This document shows, piece by piece, positions 47,301 through 56,694 of a DNA stretch of 64,000 nt. Position 1 is the first letter of the stretch. Each line of letters begins with the position of its first letter. The translations under genes and the position numbers were made by a program. The notes below the pieces were generated by a model. The model saw only the letters and a program-made list of their open reading frames with translations, was not told where the DNA came from and did not search any database. Source of the stretch: Ignavibacteriota bacterium (GTDB taxonomy: Bacteria > Bacteroidota > Ignavibacteria > Ignavibacteriales > Melioribacteraceae); contig JABFGH010000002.1 in NCBI GenBank assembly GCA_013112585.1, positions 62,001 to 126,000 of the forward strand, read 5' to 3'.

Positions 47301-47473
47301 ACCAGTACAAAGATTATAAAGAGTCATTAAAACTGCCGCATGAAGAGGGAGAAAACAAAGGCAGCGATAAATGGGGCGAATATGATAAAGAACATATTGA
47401 TGTAGGATGGTGGAAGTTCCCTCTTTTCCTTAACACAAGAAAAGTAACCTTTGGAGTTAAACTAAGTTTATAA
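44324..47473 (+). CDS. TonB-dependent receptor with N-terminal carboxypeptidase-regulatory-like domain
   Basis: 1049 residues with a signal peptide (about 8-27). Residues 30-115 are a beta-sandwich (GKLTGRVIDESTGEALPSANVIIT, GYYVILNVPVGNYIVKASMVGYTS) as in SusC-like receptors. A plug domain (MPVLRVDEFISRLKGIEL, LSIRGGSIRETDVRLDGLSL) and a long barrel ending RKVTFGVKLSL follow. It would take up oligosaccharide or another ligand with TonB-ExbBD energy. No SusD partner follows. Instead there is an unknown secreted protein and a PorV-like barrel. It is divergent from the ROK operon, with a 249-base gap in which I see no clear signal. Confidence 0.92.
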   Translation: MKKDYSPIILFIIVVLFMFTSKMIFAGNGKLTGRVIDESTGEALPSANVIITHRILSNGKETSLAAPIGSSTDLDGYYVILNVPVGNYIVKASMVGYTSITQKGINVSSDRTINIDFELPTTSIEIEQITVLAEKEIIKDDVSATQEIISTDRIDEMPVLRVDEFISRLKGIELTSGSDGVGLSIRGGSIRETDVRLDGLSLQDPRSENSYLGFNSSTIEEVQVLTGGFEAKYGYIRSGLLNVSTKKGERERFTVTLKANVTPAGQKRFFESSPYSDDSWIYRVFAGEYAMNGTVGDTTVPEDLRFFTGWSDPRSGGKDGRGLDSLQKLQLWKLQHPQYPVANKPEYYIEGAITGPIPGESIPLWGDFAKHTTFMVGGRYQNSQFAFPLGPRSNYNYVDWNGQLKLTTTLPNNMRLSVNGMLATINSVTGGLTANYGGSLTDASSSFSYLSSTEASVRQQARLLNGNFKSSLFNLSRLQFLEQKYMVGGIKFTNPVSENAFYTLEFQVGHTYQELEPFAMDTSNASNYVYFETDEGETKRFNVPNYGSPNASTNFGFDLLGTFEMFGGLQRIDSSSSTVFNLKGDLTMQLGRHNQVEAGFSARLHDIFVYSGTWLQAEKSFTPDTWQYYNAYPLEAAFYAQDKLEFEGMILNVGARFELFSPNKRGFQVSHPLDDDYRKLLSDIYNNLPGEAFSYERWEAYRKVLEDPPGWPREENKIQFNISPRLGVAFPISSSSKMYFNYGHYYQRPALSFMYNSYIVQGGVTVPTPDLDMPRTVSYEFGYEQILWWDMLLNVTAYYKDVSNTPLGRQYVSYYGDNNVTEYTPDAFSDTRGLEIRFARNVGRFVTFNAMAEYVLASWGQTGLGRVYENRLEARDSEIRSANVVTTEARPKANINLSFHTPYDFGPEWLGVNWFGGLFANFFFEWRDGGEQLFNPEETNPKDYIYVDRVNYWNVDFRGSKAFTTSLGSLEFILTISNLFDNKFLTVGNMSQDQYKDYKESLKLPHEEGENKGSDKWGEYDKEHIDVGWWKFPLFLNTRKVTFGVKLSL

Positions 47474-47480
47474 AAACAAA

Positions 47481-49619
47481 ATGAATAAAAATAATCATCA
47501 TAAAATTATGGAACCAAAAATGTTTAAACGGCTGTTGTTTACAGTTTTACTTATTCCGTTCATTTTTAATTATTCACAAATACGAATGGAAGACCCAATT
47601 AAAATGATTATTGATATTGGGAATTATAAAATTGATTTCGATAGATTGTACGGTGACGGCGGTCTGCAATCACAATTCAGTTGGAATTTAACGGGAGAAA
47701 ATCCGCAGAACACAGAAAACTTTTATTATCCTGCCGAACAATGGCAATCGAATATGCTGTACCAAATATTTAATCCTTTAGTGCTTGATGAGAATGGTAT
47801 ATTAGATGAAAACGGCACCCGGCGACCTATGTACACAAGGGGAAGAGCTTTAACAAACGAGGGTCCGACAGACTGGGCATCGGAAACTAGACGGTACCGC
47901 CCCCCGAATATAGTTGTTGACGGCATTCCTCTCAACCCTCCTTACAGATGGAATGTTGACCCGAATTTAGAATCTGATATTAAAATTGAATTCGAAGACA
48001 TTTTATCTCAATTCGGTATTAGAAGTCACGTTGAAATTTTTGCCTTCAGCAATCCCAACCACGATGATTATTTTATTTGGAAAGCCACACATAAGTTTAC
48101 CGGCGAAATAAAGCAGCCGCGCAATTCAAGTCCGGGCGATACTTTAGTGGATCAAACAATTAAGTTTTGGTGGCCTATTTCATTTTGTATGGGTCCATCT
48201 AAAGCCGGTGAAAGAATGGCAAATGGCTCATACGCATTTGAAAGTGAAGATGATTTATCCAGTTGGATGGTTCGCAAGTCCGAACTCATGCCGAACCGTG
48301 TAAGGGACAGCCTTCATATAGCATACTATTGGGATTACAAAAGAAATAATCCAACATCATATCCTAACGGTTCATCGGATGAATCGGGCGACCCTGACAG
48401 GCTGACCGGATATCTTCATTCCCCGCAAATACCGGGCTTTACATTGCTTCATGCAGATAGATCACATAATGATAAATCCGATGATATTACTCAGCCCTAT
48501 GCAATGCCCTATGCCTCTATTGAAAGAGATTTGTGGGGACGCAGAGATGCCGGGCTGCTTTTAACATACAGGGGCGATGATGCAAGAGGTCGGTTTCCGC
48601 CTGATCGAGCAACATTAGGACAGAATATTAATAAGGGTCCCATGCGCTTTATTACCGTTGGTCCTTATGAGCTAACCAAAGATACACCAGCCGGAAGGGT
48701 TGATTCAGTAACAATGGTTTACGCAATCGGAGTCGGCAGTATCGACAGATCAAAAGCCGACTCAATCGGACGAGCATGGTACAATGGTGAAATTTCCGAT
48801 TCAGTAAAAAATGCATGGATATTTACAGGAAAGGATTCGCTGTTTAATAATTTAGATAATGCTAATTGGGCTTGGGATAGATTATCATCCGGCAGCAGTG
48901 TGCCTTCACCGCCTCCTCCGCCTGATATTAATGTTGCTTCCGGTCCTGCAAGAGTTTATGTAAACTGGAGTTACGAAAGTCCATCTTATTTTATCGACCC
49001 CTCTTCAGGAGTTGATGATTGGTACGCATGGAGAGTTTACAGAAAGCAAGGTGCATTGCTCGTCAATGATCCTCTTGATGAAAACAGCAATGCTGAATGG
49101 GAACTGGTTCATGAGACGACCGATAGAAATCAAACTTCATTTACCGACTTAAATGTTACCAGAGGTTTAGATTATTATTACGCGGTTACTGCTGTTGATG
49201 ATGGAAGTCAGAATGCTGACGGCATTATTCCCAATCAAAGATTGGAATCTTCAAGAATAGTAACACGATCCCAGCTTCCGGTAACTGCGTTTGAACCGGG
49301 GTTAAATGAATCGAGTAAAGTGAGGGTTGTTCCTAACCCCGCTACGGTTATAGCCGGACCCGCATTAAATGCCGGGTCACCCGATAAAATATCATTTTTT
49401 AATCTGCCCGTTGAATGCACATTAAAAATCTTTACAGAGACCGGCGATTTGATTAAAACTATTGAGCACTTCGGAACAGCGGATGAAGAGTGGAATCAGC
49501 GAACAGATGATAATCAATATATTACTCCCGGAATTTATGTGCTGGCTGTAATCAATGCAAAAGACATTGATAATAATTCATTAGATAATCAATTTGTAAA
49601 ATTTGTTGTAGTGAGGTGA
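47481..49619 (+). CDS. Hypothetical exported protein, partner of the TonB receptor
   Basis: 712 residues from ATG 47481. In-frame ATGs at 47508 and 47520 are alternatives; the last gives the best signal peptide (MFKRLLFTVLLIPFIF), and none has a strong ribosome binding site. The body is rich in aromatic and Asp/Asn residues and is not recognised. Residues about 480-590 look like a fibronectin-type domain after a proline run (SVPSPPPPPDINVASGPARVYVNW is the junction). The C-terminus (VRVVPNPATVI, LKIFTETGDLIKTIEH, GIYVLAVIN) resembles a FlgD/T9SS tail, but the PNPF motif is incomplete. It starts 7 bases after the receptor gene. Confidence 0.75.
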   Translation: MNKNNHHKIMEPKMFKRLLFTVLLIPFIFNYSQIRMEDPIKMIIDIGNYKIDFDRLYGDGGLQSQFSWNLTGENPQNTENFYYPAEQWQSNMLYQIFNPLVLDENGILDENGTRRPMYTRGRALTNEGPTDWASETRRYRPPNIVVDGIPLNPPYRWNVDPNLESDIKIEFEDILSQFGIRSHVEIFAFSNPNHDDYFIWKATHKFTGEIKQPRNSSPGDTLVDQTIKFWWPISFCMGPSKAGERMANGSYAFESEDDLSSWMVRKSELMPNRVRDSLHIAYYWDYKRNNPTSYPNGSSDESGDPDRLTGYLHSPQIPGFTLLHADRSHNDKSDDITQPYAMPYASIERDLWGRRDAGLLLTYRGDDARGRFPPDRATLGQNINKGPMRFITVGPYELTKDTPAGRVDSVTMVYAIGVGSIDRSKADSIGRAWYNGEISDSVKNAWIFTGKDSLFNNLDNANWAWDRLSSGSSVPSPPPPPDINVASGPARVYVNWSYESPSYFIDPSSGVDDWYAWRVYRKQGALLVNDPLDENSNAEWELVHETTDRNQTSFTDLNVTRGLDYYYAVTAVDDGSQNADGIIPNQRLESSRIVTRSQLPVTAFEPGLNESSKVRVVPNPATVIAGPALNAGSPDKISFFNLPVECTLKIFTETGDLIKTIEHFGTADEEWNQRTDDNQYITPGIYVLAVINAKDIDNNSLDNQFVKFVVVR

Positions 49620-49676
49620 TAGATATGCAGTATAAAAAAACAACCTTGTGCATAAGTTATCATCAAGGAGGATTTA

Positions 49677-50696
49677 ATGAAAATAAATATTAAGATATTA
49701 CAATTACTGCTTTTTTCTGCTTTATTAGTAAGTGTCAGCAGTTCTCAAATAAAAAAGAAAGCGCAAGTAGGATTCAGGTTTCTTGAAAACCCTGTTAGTG
49801 CCGAAGTAATGGGTAAAGGGGGAATCGGTGTTGTTGGGTTGAGTAATTCCAACGCGGTATTTTGGAACCCTGCACTGCTGGGGCAGATTGATAATCCTGT
49901 TGATATTAGTTTTAATCATACACGCAGTATTGCAGATATGAATTACAACGCTGGTGCGGCAGCTTTTAAGTTAGGTGATTTTGGAATTATTGCTCTAAGC
50001 TTAATGGCAATGGATTACGGTGATTTTTACGGAACCGTACGAGCTGCAAATGATCAGGGCTATACTGAAACGGGTACATTTTCTCCTTCGGCTTATGCCG
50101 CGGGTATTGCTTTCTCGCAGCAAATTACCGATAGATTTTCCTACGGTGTTCATATAAAATATGCAAGACAGGATTTAGGCGAGGCATATATATCCACAGG
50201 TACGTCTTTCGAGGATTCTACTTTTTCTCTTAGCACAGTGGAATATGATAAAGGAATTATTGCAATGGATGTAGGCGCATACTACGATTTTCTCTTTAAG
50301 GGAATAACCTTTGGCGCATCATTACAAAATATTTCGCCCGAGGTAAAATATGAACTGCATGAATTTCCTTTACCTTTTTCCGTGAGCTTTGGTGCAACAA
50401 TTGAACCGCTGCAGATTTTTATGCAGGAAGTTGTAGATCATAAAATCGTAATTAGTATCGAGTCGAAACATCCAAGGGATTTTGGAGAGAAGGTGAAATT
50501 TGGTGCCGAGTATAGTTTCTTAGATATGCTTGCTGCACGAGTCGGCTACCAATCTAATTATGATGAGCGGGACTTAACCGCCGGAGTTGGATTTAGAAAG
50601 GATATTTCAGGTCATCCAATTAGAATTGATTATGCTTTTGAACGATTCGGTCTGTTCGGCGACAGGCACTTTATTTCGGTTGGAATTGGTTACTAA
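49677..50696 (+). CDS. PorV/UPF0164-like outer-membrane protein
   Basis: 339 residues with a signal peptide (ending SVSSSQ). The mature start, VGFRFLENPVSAEVMGKGGIGVVGLSNSNAVFWNPALLG, is typical of the PorV/UPF0164 group, with barrel strands to the C-terminal FGDRHFISVGIGY. PorV is the shuttle of type IX secretion; this copy may be a paralogue dedicated to the preceding pair. AAGGAGG at 49665-49671 strongly supports the ATG. Third gene of the receptor-unknown-PorV set. The following 289-base gap includes a short membrane-like frame without start (50713-50784). Confidence 0.82.
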   Translation: MKINIKILQLLLFSALLVSVSSSQIKKKAQVGFRFLENPVSAEVMGKGGIGVVGLSNSNAVFWNPALLGQIDNPVDISFNHTRSIADMNYNAGAAAFKLGDFGIIALSLMAMDYGDFYGTVRAANDQGYTETGTFSPSAYAAGIAFSQQITDRFSYGVHIKYARQDLGEAYISTGTSFEDSTFSLSTVEYDKGIIAMDVGAYYDFLFKGITFGASLQNISPEVKYELHEFPLPFSVSFGATIEPLQIFMQEVVDHKIVISIESKHPRDFGEKVKFGAEYSFLDMLAARVGYQSNYDERDLTAGVGFRKDISGHPIRIDYAFERFGLFGDRHFISVGIGY

Positions 50697-50985
50697 ATTA
50701 TCGTAAAGAAAACTGAATGAAAAAAAATCTGAATTAAAAACTTACGGTGCTGCTGTAATATTAGTTTTGATTGTTGGGGTTTAGAATTTTATCAAGAAGT
50801 ATCAGATAACTTCCATTTCCATTTTTACAACTACAATGCATGCGGGTTTAATACTTTTTGTATTGCAAGCCGCAAAGTAATAGATAAATTTTTCAGCTTA
50901 AATGTGTACTAAAGTATTTTATATTGTAGAGTTAATTTTAATAAATCGAATAAAACATTATTGAATTTTAAGGAAATATTAACAA

Positions 50986-52653
50986 ATGAAATTAAAACGA
51001 TTTTCCATTTTAGTCTTTATATTTTTATCAACAATTGTGAGCGGAAAAAATGTAGTTGGATATTACTACGCAAATTATTCAGCGTACCCGCACACTGCTA
51101 TAGATTATGATAAGATAACTCATATTGCACATGCATTTATATACCCGACTGCAGCCGGAGAAATACAAACCGATTCTTGGTTTTTTTATCCGGATCTGAT
51201 TACTGAAGCGCACAACAATGGAATTAAAATTATTGCAGCAATAGGCGGCTGGGGCAACTCCGGCGGATTTAGCCCAATGGCTGCCGACCCGACATCGCGT
51301 GCGGCTTTTGTACAGAACCTGGTAAACTTCTGTTTAACGCACGGTTATGACGGAGTGGACTTAGATTGGGAATACCCGAACAGCAGCGACAGAGCCAACC
51401 TGGTTACCCTTGTTCAAGAACTTCGAACTGCATTTGATGCAAACAATATTGAAATCATAAGTGCGGCAGTACCCTCATCCGATTGGAACGATGGTTACGA
51501 TATACCGAATTTGATTGATAATATGAACTGGCTTGCAATTATGACTTACGATTTTACGGGACCGTGGGAGGCAAAAACAGGCAACAATTCACCGTTATAT
51601 AAAAACCCAAGCCAATGGGGTTCAGTTGATAATAGTGTTACCTATTATATGAACAAAGGTTTGCCTAAAGAAAAGCTGCTGATAGGAATGCCATTTTACG
51701 GCTATTCATTTAACGCAGCCGGTCCGTTCCTAAATCATAGCGGGGCTTCTTCAATATCTTATACATCAGCAAATTCAAAATTATCTCAAGGGTATGAATA
51801 TCATTGGGATGAAATAAGCAAGGTGCCTTATTTGCAGGATGCAGCGCATACAAAATATATTTCTTACGATGATACAAATTCCATAAAACTTAAGTGCGAG
51901 TATATTCATCAAAAAGAATTAGGGGGCACTATCATTTGGAAACTTGGTTTCGATTATTCAAACGGAAGCGTTCCATTATTGGAAACGGTAGATAAATACA
52001 TCCATAATCTGCCGGCGGCTGCACCTGTTGTTCCGGTGCTTAGTTACCCGTCAAACAACACTATCGTTGATTCTATCGGACTTAGATTTCTGTGGAGTCC
52101 CGTTGATTGGGCAACGTCTTATTCTATTCAGATTAGTAATGATGAAAATTTCAATAACATAATTATTAACAAACCAAAAATTTCTATGCCATACTTGGAT
52201 GTTAATGGTTTACCGATGGATACTGTTTACTATTGGAAAGTTAGAGCCTCGAATATGACCGGGACGAGTGAGTGGACAGATACATGGTCTTTTTCAATTC
52301 CATCTTTAACAAGTGTTGATGATAAAATAATTACAACGGATGATTTTAATTTGTTTAATAACTACCCTAATCCATTTAATCCTGAAACAACAATCACATA
52401 CACTATTCCAAATTACACTGGTGCAAATTATTTTATTGTTCAGCTAAAAATTTATGATCTGCTTGGTAAGGAAGTAGCGCAGATTGTAAATAAAGAGCAA
52501 TCACCGGGTACATATAAAGTTGTGTGGAATGCTGAATCCGTCAGCCGACGGATATCAAGCGGAACTTACTTTTATCAATTGTCGGCTGTTGATAAATCGA
52601 ATAGTAAAGACCGAAGTTTTATTCAAACAAAAAAAATGAATTTATTGAAGTGA
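50986..52653 (+). CDS. Secreted GH18 chitinase with T9SS sorting domain
   Basis: 555 residues with a signal peptide (1-20). The GH18 barrel shows KIIAAIGGWG (81-90), the catalytic DGVDLDWEY with Glu129, LAIMTYDFTGPW and LLIGMPFYGYSF. About residues 350-435 form a fibronectin-like domain (PSNNTIVDSIGLRFLWSPVDWATSYSIQIS). The last 95 are a T9SS type A tail (FNNYPNPFNPETTITY, IYDLLGKEVAQIV, SGTYFYQL). It hydrolyses chitin outside the cell, either free or anchored. It is the clearest evidence for a chitin locus and lies 54 bases before the GH20 gene. Confidence 0.95.
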   Translation: MKLKRFSILVFIFLSTIVSGKNVVGYYYANYSAYPHTAIDYDKITHIAHAFIYPTAAGEIQTDSWFFYPDLITEAHNNGIKIIAAIGGWGNSGGFSPMAADPTSRAAFVQNLVNFCLTHGYDGVDLDWEYPNSSDRANLVTLVQELRTAFDANNIEIISAAVPSSDWNDGYDIPNLIDNMNWLAIMTYDFTGPWEAKTGNNSPLYKNPSQWGSVDNSVTYYMNKGLPKEKLLIGMPFYGYSFNAAGPFLNHSGASSISYTSANSKLSQGYEYHWDEISKVPYLQDAAHTKYISYDDTNSIKLKCEYIHQKELGGTIIWKLGFDYSNGSVPLLETVDKYIHNLPAAAPVVPVLSYPSNNTIVDSIGLRFLWSPVDWATSYSIQISNDENFNNIIINKPKISMPYLDVNGLPMDTVYYWKVRASNMTGTSEWTDTWSFSIPSLTSVDDKIITTDDFNLFNNYPNPFNPETTITYTIPNYTGANYFIVQLKIYDLLGKEVAQIVNKEQSPGTYKVVWNAESVSRRISSGTYFYQLSAVDKSNSKDRSFIQTKKMNLLK

Positions 52654-52707
52654 TAATCTTTAATTAGTTTTAATAACTTTTTCTTAAAACTATTCGGAGT
52701 TCAAAAA

Positions 52708-54747
52708 TTGAAAAAAATATTTTTACTTATAACGGCAATAGTTTCTTTCAGTTTAATCTCTTTAAATGCTCAGCAAAAAACAGTAGAGTTAAACCTAATG
52801 CCCATGCCGAAACAGATTAATCTTTTGGATGGGAAATTTAGAATAGACAGCACATTTTCTCTATATGCGGATGCCTCAATAAGCAAGCGGGTTCAGGAGT
52901 ATTCAAACAGAGTTTTAGATAGACTGATAAACAGAACAGGAATATTTTTGATCAATCCTGTTTTGAAATCAGATAATTATCCTTTGAATAATTTTGCGGA
53001 GCTAAGTTCCAATACGCAGGGCGAATTAAAACTAAATGAAGATGAATCCTACTCGTTAAAAATTTCTGAAAATAAAATAAGCCTAAAAGGTAAAACCGAT
53101 TTCGGAGTGATGCGCGGTTTAGAAACATTACTGCAATTATTCAGCGCCGATGAATCCGGTTATTACTTTCCTACTCTTGAAATAAAGGATGAACCCCGCT
53201 TTCCCTGGCGCGGATTAATGATTGATGTAAGCAGGCATTTTATGCCGATGAATATCATCAAAAGAAATATCGACGGCATGGCTGCCGTTAAAATGAATGT
53301 TCTCCATCTGCATCTATCCGATGATCAGGGGTTTAGAGTTGAATGTAAATCACTGCCGAAATTACATCGGTTAGCTTCCGAAGGAAATTACTTTACCCAC
53401 GAAGAAATAAAAGACTTAATCGAGTTTGCTGAAAATAGAGGTATTAGAATTGTACCGGAGTTTGATATACCCGGTCATTCAACAAGCTGGCTAACTGCTT
53501 ACCCGGAACTTGCAAGCGCACCCGGACCCTACGAGTTAGAAAAAAAATGGGGAATATTTGATCCGACGTTCGACCCGACAAATGAAGAAACGTATAAATT
53601 TTTTGAAAAATTTTTCGGCGAGATGGCTGCTCTTTTTAAGGATGAATATATGCACATCGGCGGAGATGAAAATGAAGGAAGGCACTGGGATGCCAATAGC
53701 AATATTCAGAAGTTTATGAAAGAAAATGGATTCAAGGATAATCATGAACTGCAAAGTTATTTTAATAAAGGGATACTAAAAATATTAACCGATAATAATA
53801 AAATTATGGTCGGCTGGGATGAGATACTTCAGCCTGAAATGCCGAAGAATATTGTAATACAATCATGGCGGGGGAAAAAATCTTTAATTGAATCCGCAAA
53901 AAAAGGATATCAGGGAATACTCTCAAACGGTTACTACATCGACTTGATGCAGTTTACAGATTTTCATTATTTGAATGATCCTTTAGAAAACACAAACTTA
54001 AGTGAGGCTGAAGAGCAGAAAATACTTGGCGGCGAAGCAACAATGTGGTCGGAGATGATTACACCTTTAACCATTGACAGCAGAATTTGGCCAAGGACTG
54101 CCGCCATTGCCGAACGATTCTGGTCTCCCCAAAATGTTAACGATGTGGATGATATGTACAGAAGACTTGAAAGCATAAGTTTCAGATTGGAGGAATTAGG
54201 GCTGCGGCACAAATCTTTTCAGCCGGTAATGCTGCGAAGATTAACAGGTAATAAGGATATTGAATCACTGAAAGTTTTAGTTGATGTTATAAAACCATTA
54301 GAAGAATATAAGAGGCATATTGATTCAAAAAGGAAGGGGAAAATATTTGGGAAGCACAGTCCATACTCAAGGGTAATGGATGCAGCAGTTGCCGATCCGA
54401 AGAAGGCACGCATGTTTAATAATTTGGTTGATGAGTATTTAGCTGCTAGTGATTCTGCAAAATTAAAATTAATAATTGATGATTTAATTTTATGGAGTGG
54501 AAATCATGATAAACTTTTGCCGATAATAAAATCATCGCCTATTCTAAAAGAGATTGAACCGCTATCACAAAACCTGTCAAAAATTTCAGATGCAGCTCTT
54601 GTAATTTTAAATTCGGATGATAACAAAATCGAGGATGTTGATTTGTTCAAGGAAAGTGTAAAAAATTCTAAGATCACTTATGGTCAGGTAAAATTAATTA
54701 TCATCGACTCGTTAGAAGAATTGATTCTGCAGAAACTAAAAAAATAA
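52708..54747 (+). CDS. GH20 beta-N-acetylhexosaminidase
   Basis: 679 residues; the start is TTG with GGAG upstream and a signal peptide (ending SLNAQ). A GH20b-type N-terminal domain (about 25-160) precedes the barrel. HLHLSDDQGFRVE (about 200-212) and the catalytic Asp320-Glu321 pair in HIGGDENEG are present, with VGWDEIL and GGEATMWSEMI later. The C-terminal 150 residues are helical and of unknown use. It releases GlcNAc from chitobiose and longer oligomers, probably in the periplasm because no T9SS tail is seen. It ends the chitin locus. Confidence 0.95.
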   Translation: MKKIFLLITAIVSFSLISLNAQQKTVELNLMPMPKQINLLDGKFRIDSTFSLYADASISKRVQEYSNRVLDRLINRTGIFLINPVLKSDNYPLNNFAELSSNTQGELKLNEDESYSLKISENKISLKGKTDFGVMRGLETLLQLFSADESGYYFPTLEIKDEPRFPWRGLMIDVSRHFMPMNIIKRNIDGMAAVKMNVLHLHLSDDQGFRVECKSLPKLHRLASEGNYFTHEEIKDLIEFAENRGIRIVPEFDIPGHSTSWLTAYPELASAPGPYELEKKWGIFDPTFDPTNEETYKFFEKFFGEMAALFKDEYMHIGGDENEGRHWDANSNIQKFMKENGFKDNHELQSYFNKGILKILTDNNKIMVGWDEILQPEMPKNIVIQSWRGKKSLIESAKKGYQGILSNGYYIDLMQFTDFHYLNDPLENTNLSEAEEQKILGGEATMWSEMITPLTIDSRIWPRTAAIAERFWSPQNVNDVDDMYRRLESISFRLEELGLRHKSFQPVMLRRLTGNKDIESLKVLVDVIKPLEEYKRHIDSKRKGKIFGKHSPYSRVMDAAVADPKKARMFNNLVDEYLAASDSAKLKLIIDDLILWSGNHDKLLPIIKSSPILKEIEPLSQNLSKISDAALVILNSDDNKIEDVDLFKESVKNSKITYGQVKLIIIDSLEELILQKLKK

Positions 54748-55377
54748 TCTGACAAATTTAACCCGAATTATGCATTAGAAATAATTTATAAAGCTAAATA
54801 AAAATTGTCCTTGTAATAGCACCGTCATTCCTGCCCGTCCGGCAGGCGGGTATGACGGTGATTGATTTTAAAATTATTTAAGGGGCTTTAGCCCGTCTTT
54901 GCCGGCAGGCAGGCCCAAAACCATTTGGGTTAAAACCCAATATTTATGTTTGCTCAATCCCGCCTGCCGGACGGGCAGGATTCACGGAGCTAAAGCACCG
55001 TGCAATTTTCTCTTTTGCATAATTTGGGTTGAAGAATAATTGCTGTTATAATTGAAATTTTATCCCAAACAATAATTTGGTTGAACCGCTCTGCGGTTCG
55101 ATGTTTTTCTTCTTTCACTTTTCTACAAACATTTAACCCCTAACGGGGTTATTAACTTTGCAGTGTTGATTAAATTATCAAATATTTGTTATTCAAAACA
55201 GTGTGGTTCGGGGAAATATTCAGACCTCTTAACTTATTAAAAACAAATGACTTACACCCAATTTGACTTTCAATTTACTCTACAATTTATATATATTTGT
55301 TAAGGCAATAAAATAAATTACAAAAAGAAAGCTATGCTTTTCTAAGATTTTAGATACAAAATTAAAATGGGTGCAAA
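54748..55377. other. Intergenic region with palindrome array
   Basis: 630 bases without a gene. The middle (54821-55150) is the palindrome array listed separately. The last 220 bases are AT-rich, contain a small hairpin (AGAAAGC/GCTTTTCT near 55326-55343) and presumably the promoter of the barrel gene at 55378. Confidence 0.7.
54821..55150. repeat. Array of short palindromes, REP-like
   Basis: At least six hairpins occur in series. They are ACCGTCAT...ATGACGGT enclosing CCTGCC...GGCAGG (54821-54859), GGGCTTTAGCCC (54883-54894), TTGGGTTAAAACCCAA (54925-54940), CACGGAGCTAAAGCACCGTG (54983-55002), GAACCGC/GCGGTTC (55083-55099) and AACCCC/GGGGTT (55135-55150). The 21-base stretch 54830-54850 recurs as its exact reverse complement at 54959-54979. 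Confidence 0.88.
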
Positions 55378-56553
55378 GTGAAAAAATTAATTCTACTCTT
55401 CGTATTACTTATCTCAAATTTAGTTAACGCTCAATTAGGAACTCAGTATAATGTAGCATTAATTCCAGCCGGGTTTACAAACCCCTTACTTAATGCTTAC
55501 GGTAACTCCGGTCTCTTTAATGATGTTGCAAATATTAATTCAATGAATCCGGCAGCGTTACAATCCTTTAATCATCCTTCTGTTGGATTCTCATATCAAT
55601 TTGAACAAAAATTAGATGATGCCTGGATAGCAGGGATCGGCAGTGAAAGAACTTCTATGAGTTTACCCCAAAGTATCGGGATTGTCATCCCAATAAATAA
55701 TTTGAGGATTGGACTTGCCGCACATCAAAAATACAATAGCCGTTTGAAGTTTGGTGAAATAAAGATAACGACCAATGAGTTGCCGGATGGTACAGGTGAG
55801 ACTTATGAACCGGATTTTAAAACCCGGGTATTTTCTTATGCTGCGATCGCGTCATATTCAGTTCCAATTAATTCAAACAATTCTATTTTATCATTCGGGT
55901 TTCGATATGAGCTCAACCAGTTAAATGAGTATAATCAACTTTTGGATCACAAACTTGATGAAACATTATTCGGTTCAAATTTTGCAATGGGAGCTGTATT
56001 TAAGTCCGGTAAAAGTAATAGCAAATATTGGGAAGTTGGGATTAGCTATGAAACCGGTTTGGAAATTGACGGCGAGGGGAAATATGAACATGATGGAGGT
56101 TCAATAGTTCCAACAGATACATTGGGCAGACCGCCCGGGCTTTATCAGTATAATCCTCTAACTGCTCGCATAAATGCACAGTTTCCTTCAATGGTAATTT
56201 TGGATTTTGATTATAGTATAATACCTAAGTTCAAATTCCTAGCTGCACTATCCAATACTTTTTGGAGCCAAGTTGCCGACAACTTTAAAGATCAAATTGA
56301 ATTTTCCGGCAGTGTGGTGTATCAGCTAAATAAAAAATTTATACCATCAATCGGATTTTTGTTTACAGATAGAAACTTGAAAGAAAATATCTTTGGTATT
56401 AATGAAAATCTAAATGCAATATTTTTAACTGCGGGCTTGGCTGCAAATATTTATGGAATTAACTTAAACGTAGTTATCGCAGACAGCCACCTTTTTTCCG
56501 GCGATTGGGGTAAGCAGACGATTTTTAAGTCTAGTGTTAGTTATGGGTTTTAA
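55378..56553 (+). CDS. Outer-membrane barrel-like protein, tandem paralogue 1
   Basis: 391 residues; the start is GTG followed by KKLILLFVLLISNLVNAQ, a clear signal peptide. NSMNPAALQSFNHPSVGFSYQFEQ resembles the N-termini of PorQ/FadL-like or DUF5723-type barrels, and the chain ends with strand-like FKSSVSYGF. It is a paralogue of the next gene, with the same order of motifs (NPAxLxxF, GxxIPIxNxxIG, GRPPGxY versus QRPPGFY). Function unknown. The upstream palindrome array separates it from the chitin locus. Confidence 0.75.
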   Translation: MKKLILLFVLLISNLVNAQLGTQYNVALIPAGFTNPLLNAYGNSGLFNDVANINSMNPAALQSFNHPSVGFSYQFEQKLDDAWIAGIGSERTSMSLPQSIGIVIPINNLRIGLAAHQKYNSRLKFGEIKITTNELPDGTGETYEPDFKTRVFSYAAIASYSVPINSNNSILSFGFRYELNQLNEYNQLLDHKLDETLFGSNFAMGAVFKSGKSNSKYWEVGISYETGLEIDGEGKYEHDGGSIVPTDTLGRPPGLYQYNPLTARINAQFPSMVILDFDYSIIPKFKFLAALSNTFWSQVADNFKDQIEFSGSVVYQLNKKFIPSIGFLFTDRNLKENIFGINENLNAIFLTAGLAANIYGINLNVVIADSHLFSGDWGKQTIFKSSVSYGF

Positions 56554-56694
56554 TGGAGTTAGAATTATTGAGCCTGATGTTGAATTAGAATATATAATGT
56601 TTGTTGGTTAAAGATTTTCTAGTAAAGTATTAGATTCTTGATATTTTTTTATTGAGATCGCAAAATGCAGAGGAAGAATTAACAAAGGAATTAA

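Noticed and set aside
50713-50784. Short membrane-like frame (SELKTYGAAVILVLIVGV) after the PorV-like gene
   Set aside because: It has no usable start codon and only 23 codons. It may be a gene remnant but cannot be supported.
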